The notes below the pieces were generated by a model. The model saw only the letters and a list, made by a program, of their open reading frames with translations. It ran no database searches and was not told the origin of the DNA. Shown here piece after piece: positions 1 through 5,156 of a DNA stretch of 5,156 bases. Numbering within the stretch: position 1 is the first letter of the stretch; each line of letters begins with the position of its first letter. Made by a program: the position numbers and the translations under genes. This DNA is from Clostridia bacterium (GTDB lineage: Bacteria; Bacillota; Clostridia; RUG12999), in NCBI GenBank assembly GCA_017502065.1, contig JAFVVU010000243.1:1-5156 (forward strand), in the 5' to 3' direction.

Positions 1-456
1 ATTGCATCTGCAGTCGGTATTGACGAAGTTCTTGCAGAAGTTATGCCGCAGGATAAAGCATCGGCAGTAAAGAAACTGCAGGAACAGGGAAATGTGGTTG
101 CAATGGTAGGCGACGGAATAAACGATGCGCCTGCACTTGCACAGGCAGATGTGGGAATTGCAGTCGGGTCCGGAACGGATGTTGCAATGGACAGTGCGGA
201 TATTGTCCTTATGAAAAGTGATTTGAATGATGTTTACTATGCGGTTGCTCTCAGCCGCGCAACCATAAGAAACATAAAACAAAACCTGTTCTGGGCGTTT
301 GGATATAATACACTCGGCATTCCTATAGCGGCAGGGCTGCTTCATATATTCGGCGGTCCGCTTTTAAGCCCCATGATTGGCGCCGCGGCAATGTCATTAA
401 GCTCGGTATCGGTTATCACCAATGCACTGCGTTTAAACCGCTTTAAATTGAAATAA
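1..456 (+). CDS. copA: Copper-translocating P-type ATPase, C-terminal fragment (5' end outside window)
   Basis: This is the last 151 residues of a P1B-type heavy-metal ATPase, an inner-membrane pump that exports Cu(I) at the cost of ATP. The reading frame is open from base 1, so the ATG at position 43 is an internal methionine and not the start. Visible parts: the end of the P domain with the hinge motif [11 protein letters not shown] (fragment residues 37-47), then [14 protein letters not shown], then two hydrophobic membrane helices. The first helix carries the Tyr-Asn pair (residues 102-103, in FGYNTLGIP) and the second carries M-x-x-S-S (residues 131-135). In this family those residues form the Cu(I) transport site, which favours copper/silver over zinc/cadmium as substrate. 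The short C-terminus ending in FKLK is normal. Full-length relatives are about 700-850 residues, so most of the gene is off the left edge. It is convergent with the sugar operon and probably functionally unrelated. No copper-responsive operator is visible because the promoter lies outside. Confidence 0.93.
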   Translation: MASAVGIDEVLAEVMPQDKASAVKKLQEQGNVVAMVGDGINDAPALAQADVGIAVGSGTDVAMDSADIVLMKSDLNDVYYAVALSRATIRNIKQNLFWAFGYNTLGIPIAAGLLHIFGGPLLSPMIGAAAMSLSSVSVITNALRLNRFKLK

Positions 457-477
457 GGAAAGAACAGGGAGAAAATA

Positions 478-573
478 GTGCAGAACGAACAAACTGAACT
501 CCAGCAACGTATCATTGCCGGAGCGTGCCCGAAGGCGTACATAGGTACGCTGAGAGGTGAAGTTTGTTTGTAG
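478..573 (+). other. Hairpin-rich intergenic segment overlapping a possible 31-codon ORF
   Basis: Just downstream of copA lies a segment that looks richer in G+C than its flanks and has nested inverted repeats. An outer arm at 486-495 pairs with 561-570 (ten pairs including one G-U). A perfect 6-bp hairpin, GCGTAC-ATAG-GTACGC, sits at 535-550. A competing small stem (GCC-CGAA-GGC, 527-536) would exclude that hairpin because the two share bases. The same stretch is an open frame from GTG 478 to TAG 571-573, giving 31 residues starting (M)QNEQTELQQRIIAG and ending in RGEVCL, with an AGGGAG six bases before the GTG. It could be a dispersed intergenic repeat, the structured 3' UTR of copA mRNA, or a tiny gene. 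I recognise neither a protein family nor an RNA family. The structure is seen in the sequence; its function is unknown. Confidence 0.35.
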
Positions 574-680
574 CATAAAGCTATAAAATAAAAAAAGGAG
601 TTGCATTAGGGCAACTCCTTTCAATTTAATAAACTGTATTAGTTTTTTGATAATTCTAATTATAAAACTCAGCTTTATGC
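573..680. repeat. 10-bp perfect inverted repeat flanking the terminator
   Basis: GCATAAAGCT at 573-582 and its exact complement AGCTTTATGC at 671-680 enclose the terminator hairpin and an A/T-rich stretch. On RNA the arms could pair over an 88-base interval, placing the terminator hairpin inside a larger stem. They could equally be chance or the worn ends of a small element. No target-site duplication was noticed. The repeat is directly visible; any function is speculative. Confidence 0.4.
583..621 (-). terminator. Rho-independent terminator of the minus-strand operon (possibly bidirectional)
   Basis: A perfect 11-bp stem (594-604 with 611-621, AAAGGAGTTGC against its complement) closes a 6-base loop. 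Read on the minus strand, the stem is followed directly by the T-rich run TTTTATTTTAT (593-583). This is a canonical intrinsic terminator placed about 85 bases after the stop of the last operon gene. On the plus strand the same hairpin is followed only by CAATTTAAT, a weaker U-tract, so it may also stop copA transcription, but less efficiently. The position between two convergent genes fits a shared terminator. Confidence 0.85.
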
Positions 681-704
681 GGTCTGTGCATTTTATCACT
701 GTTC

Positions 705-1757
705 TTATATATTCGTTTCTATTGCTTTGCCTGTTTCGAAAGACTCAAATGTTGCTTCAATAACTTTAACAACACGGAGTGCTTCTTTCGGGTCAACAAG
801 CGGTTTGCCGTTTCCTTCAAGAGCATCAATGATTGCTTTGTAGGAACGTGTATAGTCCGTATCAGGCTCGACAAGAGGAATTTCCTCTGTTGTTTCTTTA
901 CGGCGGGGAGCCATTGTTTTTGTCGGACCTGCCTTTGTATAAACAATATCTTCTTCCCAATGTTCTTCTGTTTCTTTTGCGCGGATAATCTTACCGTCAC
1001 AGCTCCAGTTGTTGACAATCATTGTGCCGTTATCACCGCAAACGTACCATCTCGGCATTGAAATAAAGTTACATGTACCAACCTCAATCTGTGCCGATTT
1101 TCCACTTTCAAACTTTAAGTGAAGTTTGAAATAATCGTCAACCTCGGGATATTTGATACTGAACATATGTGTATATACCGAAACAACTTTTTCGGGGAGC
1201 ATATTCATTATCTGGTCGATAAGATGCACACCCCAGTCAAGGAGCATACCGCCACCGGCAACCTTATACTGACGCCAGCCGTCCGGAACACCACGTGCGC
1301 CGTGTACCCTTGATTCAATAGAGAATATGTTGCCAAGAGTTCCCTTTTCATACGCTTCTTTAACAAGAAGATAATCCTTATCCATTCTTCTGTTTTGATG
1401 AACGGTAAAAATACATCCTTCTTCTTCCGCAACTTTTATAATATCTTCAAGGTCACTGCTGCAAAGTGTAACAGGTTTTTCACAAATTACCGCTTTCTTT
1501 GCACGCAGTGCGGCAATGGAATATTCCTTGTGGAAGTTGTTCGGTGTTGCAACAAGAACAATATTAACCTTTTCATCTGCAAGAAGAGCCTCAGCAGATT
1601 CATAAGTATTAATATCCTGTTCGGCTGCAAATTTCATTCTTTCGTCGTTTATGTCGTAAATTCCGGCAATAAACATTCTGTCATCTTTTGCGATTTTCTG
1701 GTAATGGTAATATCCCATACCGCCAAATCCAATAATTCCAAGTCCGTATTTTTTCAT
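705..1757 (-). CDS. Gfo/Idh/MocA family NAD(P)-dependent sugar oxidoreductase (second copy, last gene of operon)
   Basis: A predicted cytoplasmic 350-residue dehydrogenase of full family length. It has an N-terminal Rossmann fold with the dinucleotide motif G10-F-G-G-M-G15, then ATPNNFH (70-76), then the family hallmark E93-K94-P95 with the catalytic-site lysine. The C-terminal alpha/beta domain carries GGGMLLDWGVHLID (168-181), where D174 and H178 occupy the usual substrate/proton-transfer positions. Members oxidise or reduce a hydroxyl/keto group of sugars, inositols or glycosides with NAD(P). The specific substrate is not evident. Start choice: ATG at 1757 shares one base with the stop of the preceding gene (TAATG), which suggests translational coupling and gives the normal MKKYGLGIIG N-terminus. 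An in-frame GTG at 1769 lies only 4 bases after the AGGAG at 1778-1774 and would add MVGL; this alternative is real, since the AGGAG is 16 bases from the ATG. It is only distantly similar to the other oxidoreductase in the operon, so it is not a recent duplicate. It is the last gene before the terminator. Confidence 0.92.
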   Translation of the reverse strand: MKKYGLGIIGFGGMGYYHYQKIAKDDRMFIAGIYDINDERMKFAAEQDINTYESAEALLADEKVNIVLVATPNNFHKEYSIAALRAKKAVICEKPVTLCSSDLEDIIKVAEEEGCIFTVHQNRRMDKDYLLVKEAYEKGTLGNIFSIESRVHGARGVPDGWRQYKVAGGGMLLDWGVHLIDQIMNMLPEKVVSVYTHMFSIKYPEVDDYFKLHLKFESGKSAQIEVGTCNFISMPRWYVCGDNGTMIVNNWSCDGKIIRAKETEEHWEEDIVYTKAGPTKTMAPRRKETTEEIPLVEPDTDYTRSYKAIIDALEGNGKPLVDPKEALRVVKVIEATFESFETGKAIETNI

Positions 1758-2722
1758 TAAGCCCACCACATTTCTCCTTTGCTCTCAAAAATGAGAACAT
1801 CTTTAAGGAATTCAATTGCTTTTCGAAGACCTTCGTCACCGGTCATAAGACTGTCTTCATGTTCGATGCTGATAACGCCGTCATATCCTACCATACGGAG
1901 ATTTGACATAATATCTTTCCAGACCTGCGCATCGTGACCATATCCTACTGAACGGAAAATCCAGGAACGGTGGATTTCATCGCCGTAATGCTTGGTATCA
2001 AGAACACCGTTAACGGCTGTATTAAGTTCATCAATTTTTGTATCTTTAGCGTGGAAATGATAAATTGCATCACCAAGATATCTTATAGCGGCAACAATGT
2101 CAATGCCTTGCCAGAACAAATGGCTCGGATCAAGGTTTGCGCCAATTGTATCACCAACGGCACTTCTCAGTTTCATGAGAGTTTCCGGGTTGTATACGCA
2201 AAAGCCCGGATGAAGCTCAAGAGCAATTTTCTTAACACCGTGTGCATTTGCAAATTTGCAGGCTTCTTTCCAGTAGGGGATTAAAACTTCATTCCACTGA
2301 TAGTCAAGGATTGCAAGAAAATCCTCCGGCCAGGGGCATGTTGCCCAGTTGGGAGTTTTATCCTCAGCACAACCACCGGGACATCCTGAAAAGGTAATTA
2401 CAGTATCAATACCGAGCGCTTCAGCAAGAAGAACGGTTTTTTCAAAATCTGCCTGATATTTTGCCGCAATTTCTTTGTCGGGATGAACAGCATTACCGTG
2501 GCAGGAAAGTGCCGGAACGGTAAGGTTGTATTTTTTAAGCATATCCTTGAATGCCTGGATTTTTGCAGGATTTCCAAGATAATCATCGGGGTTAAGATGT
2601 GTATTTCCGGGGCAACCGCCGGCACCTATTTCAAGTGCCTGTACCCCGAGAGAACTTAAATATTTTGCTGCTTCTTCAAGTGTTTTATCGTAAGTAGCAA
2701 CTGTAAGAACTCCAAGTTTCAT
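1757..2722 (-). CDS. Xylose-isomerase-like TIM-barrel sugar isomerase/epimerase (cysteine-rich subtype)
   Basis: A predicted cytoplasmic 321-residue protein of the AP-endonuclease-2 / xylose-isomerase-like barrel superfamily (IolE-, IolI- and YcjR-like), commonly annotated as sugar phosphate isomerase/epimerase. These enzymes use a divalent metal to epimerise or isomerise sugars and keto-sugars. Likely metal ligands sit at the ends of successive strands: E169 (ALELHPG), D198 with H201 (NLDPSHLFW), H224 (HFHAKD) and E287 (SIEHED). A distinctive insert around residues 111-134 has FSGCPGGC followed by CPWPEDF (C114, C118, C129). From memory, this resembles a conserved feature of one subgroup of the family rather than a mutation. 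The start is ATG 2722. A TTG at 2734 is also in frame, but it abuts the AGGAG (2739-2735) with no spacer, whereas ATG 2722 has a 12-base spacer. That AGGAG overlaps the TAG stop of the ThuA gene, and the 3' end overlaps the next ATG, so translation is probably coupled on both sides. The exact reaction is unknown. Confidence 0.88.
   Translation of the reverse strand: MKLGVLTVATYDKTLEEAAKYLSSLGVQALEIGAGGCPGNTHLNPDDYLGNPAKIQAFKDMLKKYNLTVPALSCHGNAVHPDKEIAAKYQADFEKTVLLAEALGIDTVITFSGCPGGCAEDKTPNWATCPWPEDFLAILDYQWNEVLIPYWKEACKFANAHGVKKIALELHPGFCVYNPETLMKLRSAVGDTIGANLDPSHLFWQGIDIVAAIRYLGDAIYHFHAKDTKIDELNTAVNGVLDTKHYGDEIHRSWIFRSVGYGHDAQVWKDIMSNLRMVGYDGVISIEHEDSLMTGDEGLRKAIEFLKDVLIFESKGEMWWA
1774..1778 (-). 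promoter_or_regulatory. Ribosome binding site inside the barrel gene, serving the last oxidoreductase
   Basis: AGGAG (read on the minus strand) lies within the final codons of the preceding gene. It is 4 bases before GTG 1769 and 16 bases before ATG 1757. The spacing favours GTG slightly, while protein alignment logic and the TAATG junction favour ATG. The site leaves the start ambiguous by four residues. Confidence 0.5.
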
Positions 2723-2734
2723 AAATTTTAACAA

Positions 2735-2739
2735 CTCCT
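2735..2739 (-). promoter_or_regulatory. Ribosome binding site embedded in the ThuA stop codon
   Basis: AGGAG on the minus strand shares its first two bases with the TAG stop of the ThuA gene (2740-2738) and lies 12 bases before ATG 2722. It rules out the in-frame TTG at 2734, which has no spacer. Ribosomes finishing ThuA would be positioned to reinitiate on the barrel gene. Confidence 0.65.
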
Positions 2740-3454
2740 ATTTATTTTCTTCAAGAGATGGGAAAAACGGACATTTTGGCTCTTGTTTTTGTTCGGGAGC
2801 CGCCCATTTTGCAGCATTTTTAATCAATTGCTGTATATGTTCATTATAGTACGTAGGGTTGGTTTCGTGGCCCGGCTGAATATATACAACTTTTCCGTAG
2901 CCTCTTGAAAATGTGCAAACACTTCTGAAGACCTCGCCGCCTTTAAACCAGCCGAGATATACAATATCATCGGGGCGGGGGATATCAAAATGTTCGCCGT
3001 ACATTTCGTCATTTTCGATTTCAATATATTCGGGTAGTCCTTTGGCAATCGGGTGAGTAGGATTGATGCACCACAAACGTTCGCGGTCACCTTCGCGCCA
3101 TTTGAGATTACAGGTTGTTCCCATAAGTCTTTTGAACACTTTTGAATGATGTCCGGAATGGAGCACAATAAGCCCCATTCCTTTCATCACATGTTTATAT
3201 ACTCTTTCTACAATTTCATCGGAAACTTCACCGTGAGCAATATGACCCCACCACATAAGAACATCGGTTTTTTCAAGAACTTCTTCGGTAAGACCGTGTT
3301 CAGGCTCGTCAAGAGTTGCTGTAGTTGCGGTAAAATTACCGTCTGCATTTAAAAAGGATGCAATCTGTCCGTGAATCCCATCGGGATATACGGAAGAAAC
3401 CTCTTCGCTTTTCAGTTCGTGACGGTATTCATTCCATACAGTAACATTAATCAT
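2738..3454 (-). CDS. ThuA-domain protein (trehalose-utilisation family)
   Basis: A 238-residue protein consisting mostly of one ThuA domain, a class I glutamine-amidotransferase-like fold. Supporting motifs in order: the N-terminal [10 protein letters not shown] (4-13); DVLMWWGH (64-71); the nucleophile-elbow-like [19 protein letters not shown] (94-112); the conserved THPIAKGLP (133-141); EMYGEHF (150-156); and [14 protein letters not shown] (184-197). No signal peptide or membrane helix is seen, so it is cytoplasmic. In rhizobia, ThuA works with a Gfo/Idh/MocA dehydrogenase (ThuB) in keto-disaccharide catabolism; the reaction of most ThuA proteins is unproven. Here it sits between two dehydrogenases, supporting a role on a keto-sugar or glycoside intermediate. 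The start at ATG 3454 has GAGG at 3467-3464 with a 9-base spacer and overlaps the upstream gene by 8 bases (ATGATTAA). The C-terminal tail of about 20 residues ([18 protein letters not shown]) lies beyond the domain and looks flexible. Family assignment is firm; substrate is not. Confidence 0.88.
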   Translation of the reverse strand: MINVTVWNEYRHELKSEEVSSVYPDGIHGQIASFLNADGNFTATTATLDEPEHGLTEEVLEKTDVLMWWGHIAHGEVSDEIVERVYKHVMKGMGLIVLHSGHHSKVFKRLMGTTCNLKWREGDRERLWCINPTHPIAKGLPEYIEIENDEMYGEHFDIPRPDDIVYLGWFKGGEVFRSVCTFSRGYGKVVYIQPGHETNPTYYNEHIQQLIKNAAKWAAPEQKQEPKCPFFPSLEENK

Positions 3455-4523
3455 CCAAACGCACCTCTTTGCCTGTTTCAGCAGATTTATAAATAGCGGT
3501 AAGGATTTTAATCATATTAACGCCCTGTTCAGGAACAAACATAGGTTCTTTGCCGTTTAATACTACATCCACAAAGTGGTGGAGGTTAGCGGCATGCTGT
3601 TCAAGTCCGCCTTTCGGGAGCTTCGGTTCAAGGTCAACAATTCTGCCGTATTCTGATGTATAGATTTTCGGATTTGGTTCATTAAAGTGCAGTGTTGTAC
3701 CTGCTTTTGTACCGCGAAGTTCAACCCATCTGCCTTCTGTTTCAACGTTTGATGCCCAGGAGAATTCAATCTGCATACAAGCGCCGTTATCAAATTTGAT
3801 AAAGCCCATTGCAAGGTCTTCAACGTCAAATGTACCATCATCTTTTGCTTCACCAAATACAGAGTTTACGGAGTCGGAACCATCATTGGCATTTGCAAAT
3901 TTTGTATATGTAGAACCACTTACTGCAACCGGTTTCGGGTTACCCATAAGCCAGATTGCAAGGTCAATCATATGAACGCCAAGGTCGATAAGCGGACCGC
4001 CGCCGGACTGTGCTTTAGTTGTAAACCAGCCGCCTTTTCCGGGGATACCGCGTCTTCTCTGCCAGCAAGCTCTTGCGGCATAAATTTCGCCCATTTTACC
4101 GTCTTCAATATATTTTTTAAGAAAATCGGAAGCAGCGGAGTATCTGTTGTTTCTCATAACCATAAGAGTTTTACCGCTTGCTTCTGAAGCAGCTTTCATT
4201 TTATTAGCTTCTTCAACGCTTACTGCATCAGGTTTTTCACAGAAAACGTGAAGTCCTTTGTTAAGTGCTGCAACAGCAATAACAGAGTGGAGATAGTTAG
4301 GTGTGCAGATGTCAATAGCATCAATTCCGTCCATATTGATAACATCATTGTAATCTTCAAATACGTTTGCAATACCATATTTGTCAGCAACTGCCTGTGC
4401 TTTGTGAACTTTTATGTCACAAATTGCAACAATTTCAACATTGTCCATTTCTGCATATGCAGGCATATGACAAGCTGTGCAGATACCGCCGGCACCAATA
4501 ACACCAATTTTAAGTTTTTTCAT
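3447..4523 (-). CDS. Gfo/Idh/MocA family NAD(P)-dependent sugar oxidoreductase (first copy)
   Basis: A complete 358-residue cytoplasmic oxidoreductase. The Rossmann domain begins at once ([15 protein letters not shown], with glycines 10, 12 and 13). An acidic residue after strand 2 ([11 protein letters not shown]36) suggests a preference for NAD(H), an inference only. CTPNYLH (73-79) and the E96-K97-P98 signature follow. The substrate domain carries [22 protein letters not shown] (173-194) with D180 and H184 in the catalytic positions, and a W-x-R-R-R-G-I-P segment (154-161) that in relatives lies near the sugar pocket. The family interconverts hydroxyl and keto groups in sugars, glycosides and inositols. 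The start ATG 4523 has AAAAGGAG nine bases upstream (4540-4533), the best ribosome site in the window. It lies 32 bases after the TIM-barrel gene and overlaps ThuA by 8 bases. Its pairing with an upstream epimerase recalls the E. coli ycjR/ycjS pair (3-keto-glucoside epimerase and glucoside 3-dehydrogenase), but the actual substrate cannot be read from sequence. Confidence 0.93.
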   Translation of the reverse strand: MKKLKIGVIGAGGICTACHMPAYAEMDNVEIVAICDIKVHKAQAVADKYGIANVFEDYNDVINMDGIDAIDICTPNYLHSVIAVAALNKGLHVFCEKPDAVSVEEANKMKAASEASGKTLMVMRNNRYSAASDFLKKYIEDGKMGEIYAARACWQRRRGIPGKGGWFTTKAQSGGGPLIDLGVHMIDLAIWLMGNPKPVAVSGSTYTKFANANDGSDSVNSVFGEAKDDGTFDVEDLAMGFIKFDNGACMQIEFSWASNVETEGRWVELRGTKAGTTLHFNEPNPKIYTSEYGRIVDLEPKLPKGGLEQHAANLHHFVDVVLNGKEPMFVPEQGVNMIKILTAIYKSAETGKEVRLDD

Positions 4524-4555
4524 AATAATCGACTCCTTTTAATATGTTAATTTAA

Positions 4556-5156
4556 TTAATAACCTATGCTTTTAAGATATTCTCTGCTCTGCTTTGCAGC
4601 TTCAAGCGGAGTACATGTGGGGGAAGCGTCCTGCTCAACAATAATATATTCAATACCAACCTCTTCGGCTGTTTTCAGGATTTCGGGGAAGTTCTGACAT
4701 CCCTGACCAATGGGGCGGAACTCAAACCCTGTTTCTGTTCTCGGAATAGGTTTTTTGATTTTGCCGCTTTCGTCAATCAAATCATAAACAGGTCCTTCAA
4801 TTTTCTTTGTGCAGATAAAATCCTTAAGATGAAGAACTGTGCTTCTGCCTTCGTATTTACGGAGATAATCCGACGGGTCATAACCTGCATATTTAATCCA
4901 GCAGCAGTCAAATTCTGTCTGGAACAAATCCGCCGGGAAAGAATCGTAAAGATGATCAATAAGAAGCTTTCCTTCGTGCGGAACAAACTCATAATCGTGG
5001 TTATGATAAAGCATTGTAATTCCTGCGTTTTTAAGCGCAGTTGCAACACCGGTAATTTCTTTTACCACTGTATCATAAATATCGCCATCAGCGTGTTTTT
5101 CTCTTTTCATACTCGGAATTGCGCAGTATTTAACATCAAGTGTTTTAAGATATTCA
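4556..5156 (-). CDS. Xylose-isomerase-like TIM-barrel sugar isomerase/epimerase, C-terminal part (5' end outside window)
   Basis: The frame is open to the right edge, giving 199 residues; the ATG at 5110 is internal (preceded in frame by EYLKTLDVKYCAIPS), so the true start is beyond 5156. Usual family length is about 260-290 residues, so roughly the last two-thirds are present. Typical motifs: MLYHNHDYEF (48-57, with E56 as likely metal ligand); TEFDCCWIKYAG (80-91, D83); VLHLKDF (107-113, H109 and K111-D112); FRPIGQG (146-152); and IIVEQD (171-176, E174). These match the metal-dependent AP-endonuclease-2/COG1082-like epimerases and isomerases, which include the 3-keto-glycoside epimerase YcjR. 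It differs clearly from the other barrel protein in this operon, being shorter and lacking the CPWPEDF insert, so the two probably act at different steps. It ends at TAA 4558-4556, 32 bases before the oxidoreductase start, with no terminator or convincing promoter between. Confidence 0.9.
   Translation of the reverse strand, partial: EYLKTLDVKYCAIPSMKREKHADGDIYDTVVKEITGVATALKNAGITMLYHNHDYEFVPHEGKLLIDHLYDSFPADLFQTEFDCCWIKYAGYDPSDYLRKYEGRSTVLHLKDFICTKKIEGPVYDLIDESGKIKKPIPRTETGFEFRPIGQGCQNFPEILKTAEEVGIEYIIVEQDASPTCTPLEAAKQSREYLKSIGY

Noticed and set aside
43..45. ATG 43 as the start of a 137-residue stand-alone protein
   Set aside because: The frame is open upstream to base 1 and encodes P-domain sequence ([19 protein letters not shown]) that continues into the GDGINDAP motif, so this is an internal Met of a larger ATPase.
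342..699. Minus-strand ORFs between copA and the operon (342-542 and 433-699)
   Set aside because: One runs antisense into copA and the other covers the terminator and repeats. Both give low-complexity Phe/Leu/Ile-rich peptides with no family features, so they look like shadow or chance frames.
4524..4555. Internal promoter in the 32-bp gap before the first dehydrogenase
   Set aside because: The gap is A/T-rich but shows no convincing -35/-10 pair and is explained by a ribosome binding site in a continuous operon.
719..5049. Other overlapping open frames within the operon, on both strands (for example 1119-1313, 1395-1760, 1970-2284, 2824-3168, 4248-4550)
   Set aside because: Each lies wholly or almost wholly inside a gene with strong family motifs and shows no motif of its own or sensible amino-acid composition.
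5108..5110. ATG 5110 as the start of a 184-residue barrel protein
   Set aside because: The frame continues to the window edge with no stop, no convincing ribosome site precedes this ATG, and a protein starting there would lack the first barrel strands.
705..5156. C-glycoside-cleaving (DgpA/DgpBC-like) system
   Set aside because: An oxidoreductase plus barrel protein is superficially similar, but the small DgpB-type partner is not seen in the window, and ThuA points to keto-sugar catabolism. It could be reconsidered if such a partner lies upstream.
1..5156. CRISPR array, tRNA/rRNA, transposase, phage gene or defence system
   Set aside because: No spaced direct repeats, RNA-gene signatures or mobile-element or defence protein motifs were found on either strand.

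Overview
The window reads as chromosomal DNA of a low-to-moderate GC Gram-positive anaerobe, most likely a gut-type member of the Clostridia. This is inferred from the strong AGGAG ribosome binding sites, the A/T-rich spacers, the lysine- and isoleucine-rich proteins and the gene content. No marker gene is present, so the assignment is tentative.

Layout. Positions 1-456 (+) are the 3' end of a copper-type P1B ATPase (CopA-like). A gap of about 250 bp (457-704) follows. It holds a relatively GC-rich, hairpin-forming segment that also encodes a possible 31-residue ORF, and then a strong 11-bp terminator hairpin whose T-tract lies on the minus strand. The rest of the window (705-5156, all minus strand) is one tightly packed operon that converges on copA. 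In transcription order it encodes: a 3' fragment of a xylose-isomerase-like TIM-barrel epimerase/isomerase (runs off the right edge); a Gfo/Idh/MocA NAD(P)-dependent oxidoreductase; a ThuA-domain protein; a second, different TIM-barrel isomerase/epimerase; and a second Gfo/Idh/MocA oxidoreductase. The junctions are 32 bp, an 8-bp overlap, 15 bp and a 1-bp TAATG overlap. This implies one mRNA with translational coupling.

How the genes fit together. Gfo/Idh/MocA dehydrogenases, AP-endonuclease-2/xylose-isomerase-like barrels and ThuA proteins recur together in pathways that process sugars or glycosides through keto-sugar intermediates. Characterised relatives are thuA/thuB of rhizobia and ycjS/ycjR of E. 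coli. A plausible reading is that one oxidoreductase makes a keto-sugar, a metal-dependent barrel epimerises or isomerises it, ThuA acts on the intermediate, and the second barrel/oxidoreductase pair finishes the conversion. Substrate and reaction order cannot be read from the sequence. No transporter, regulator, kinase or glycosidase lies within the window; the operon start is beyond the right edge.

Nothing here is clearly a new class of system. The points most worth following are the doubled epimerase-dehydrogenase layout around ThuA, the cysteine-rich insert in the second barrel protein, and the unexplained structured segment downstream of copA.
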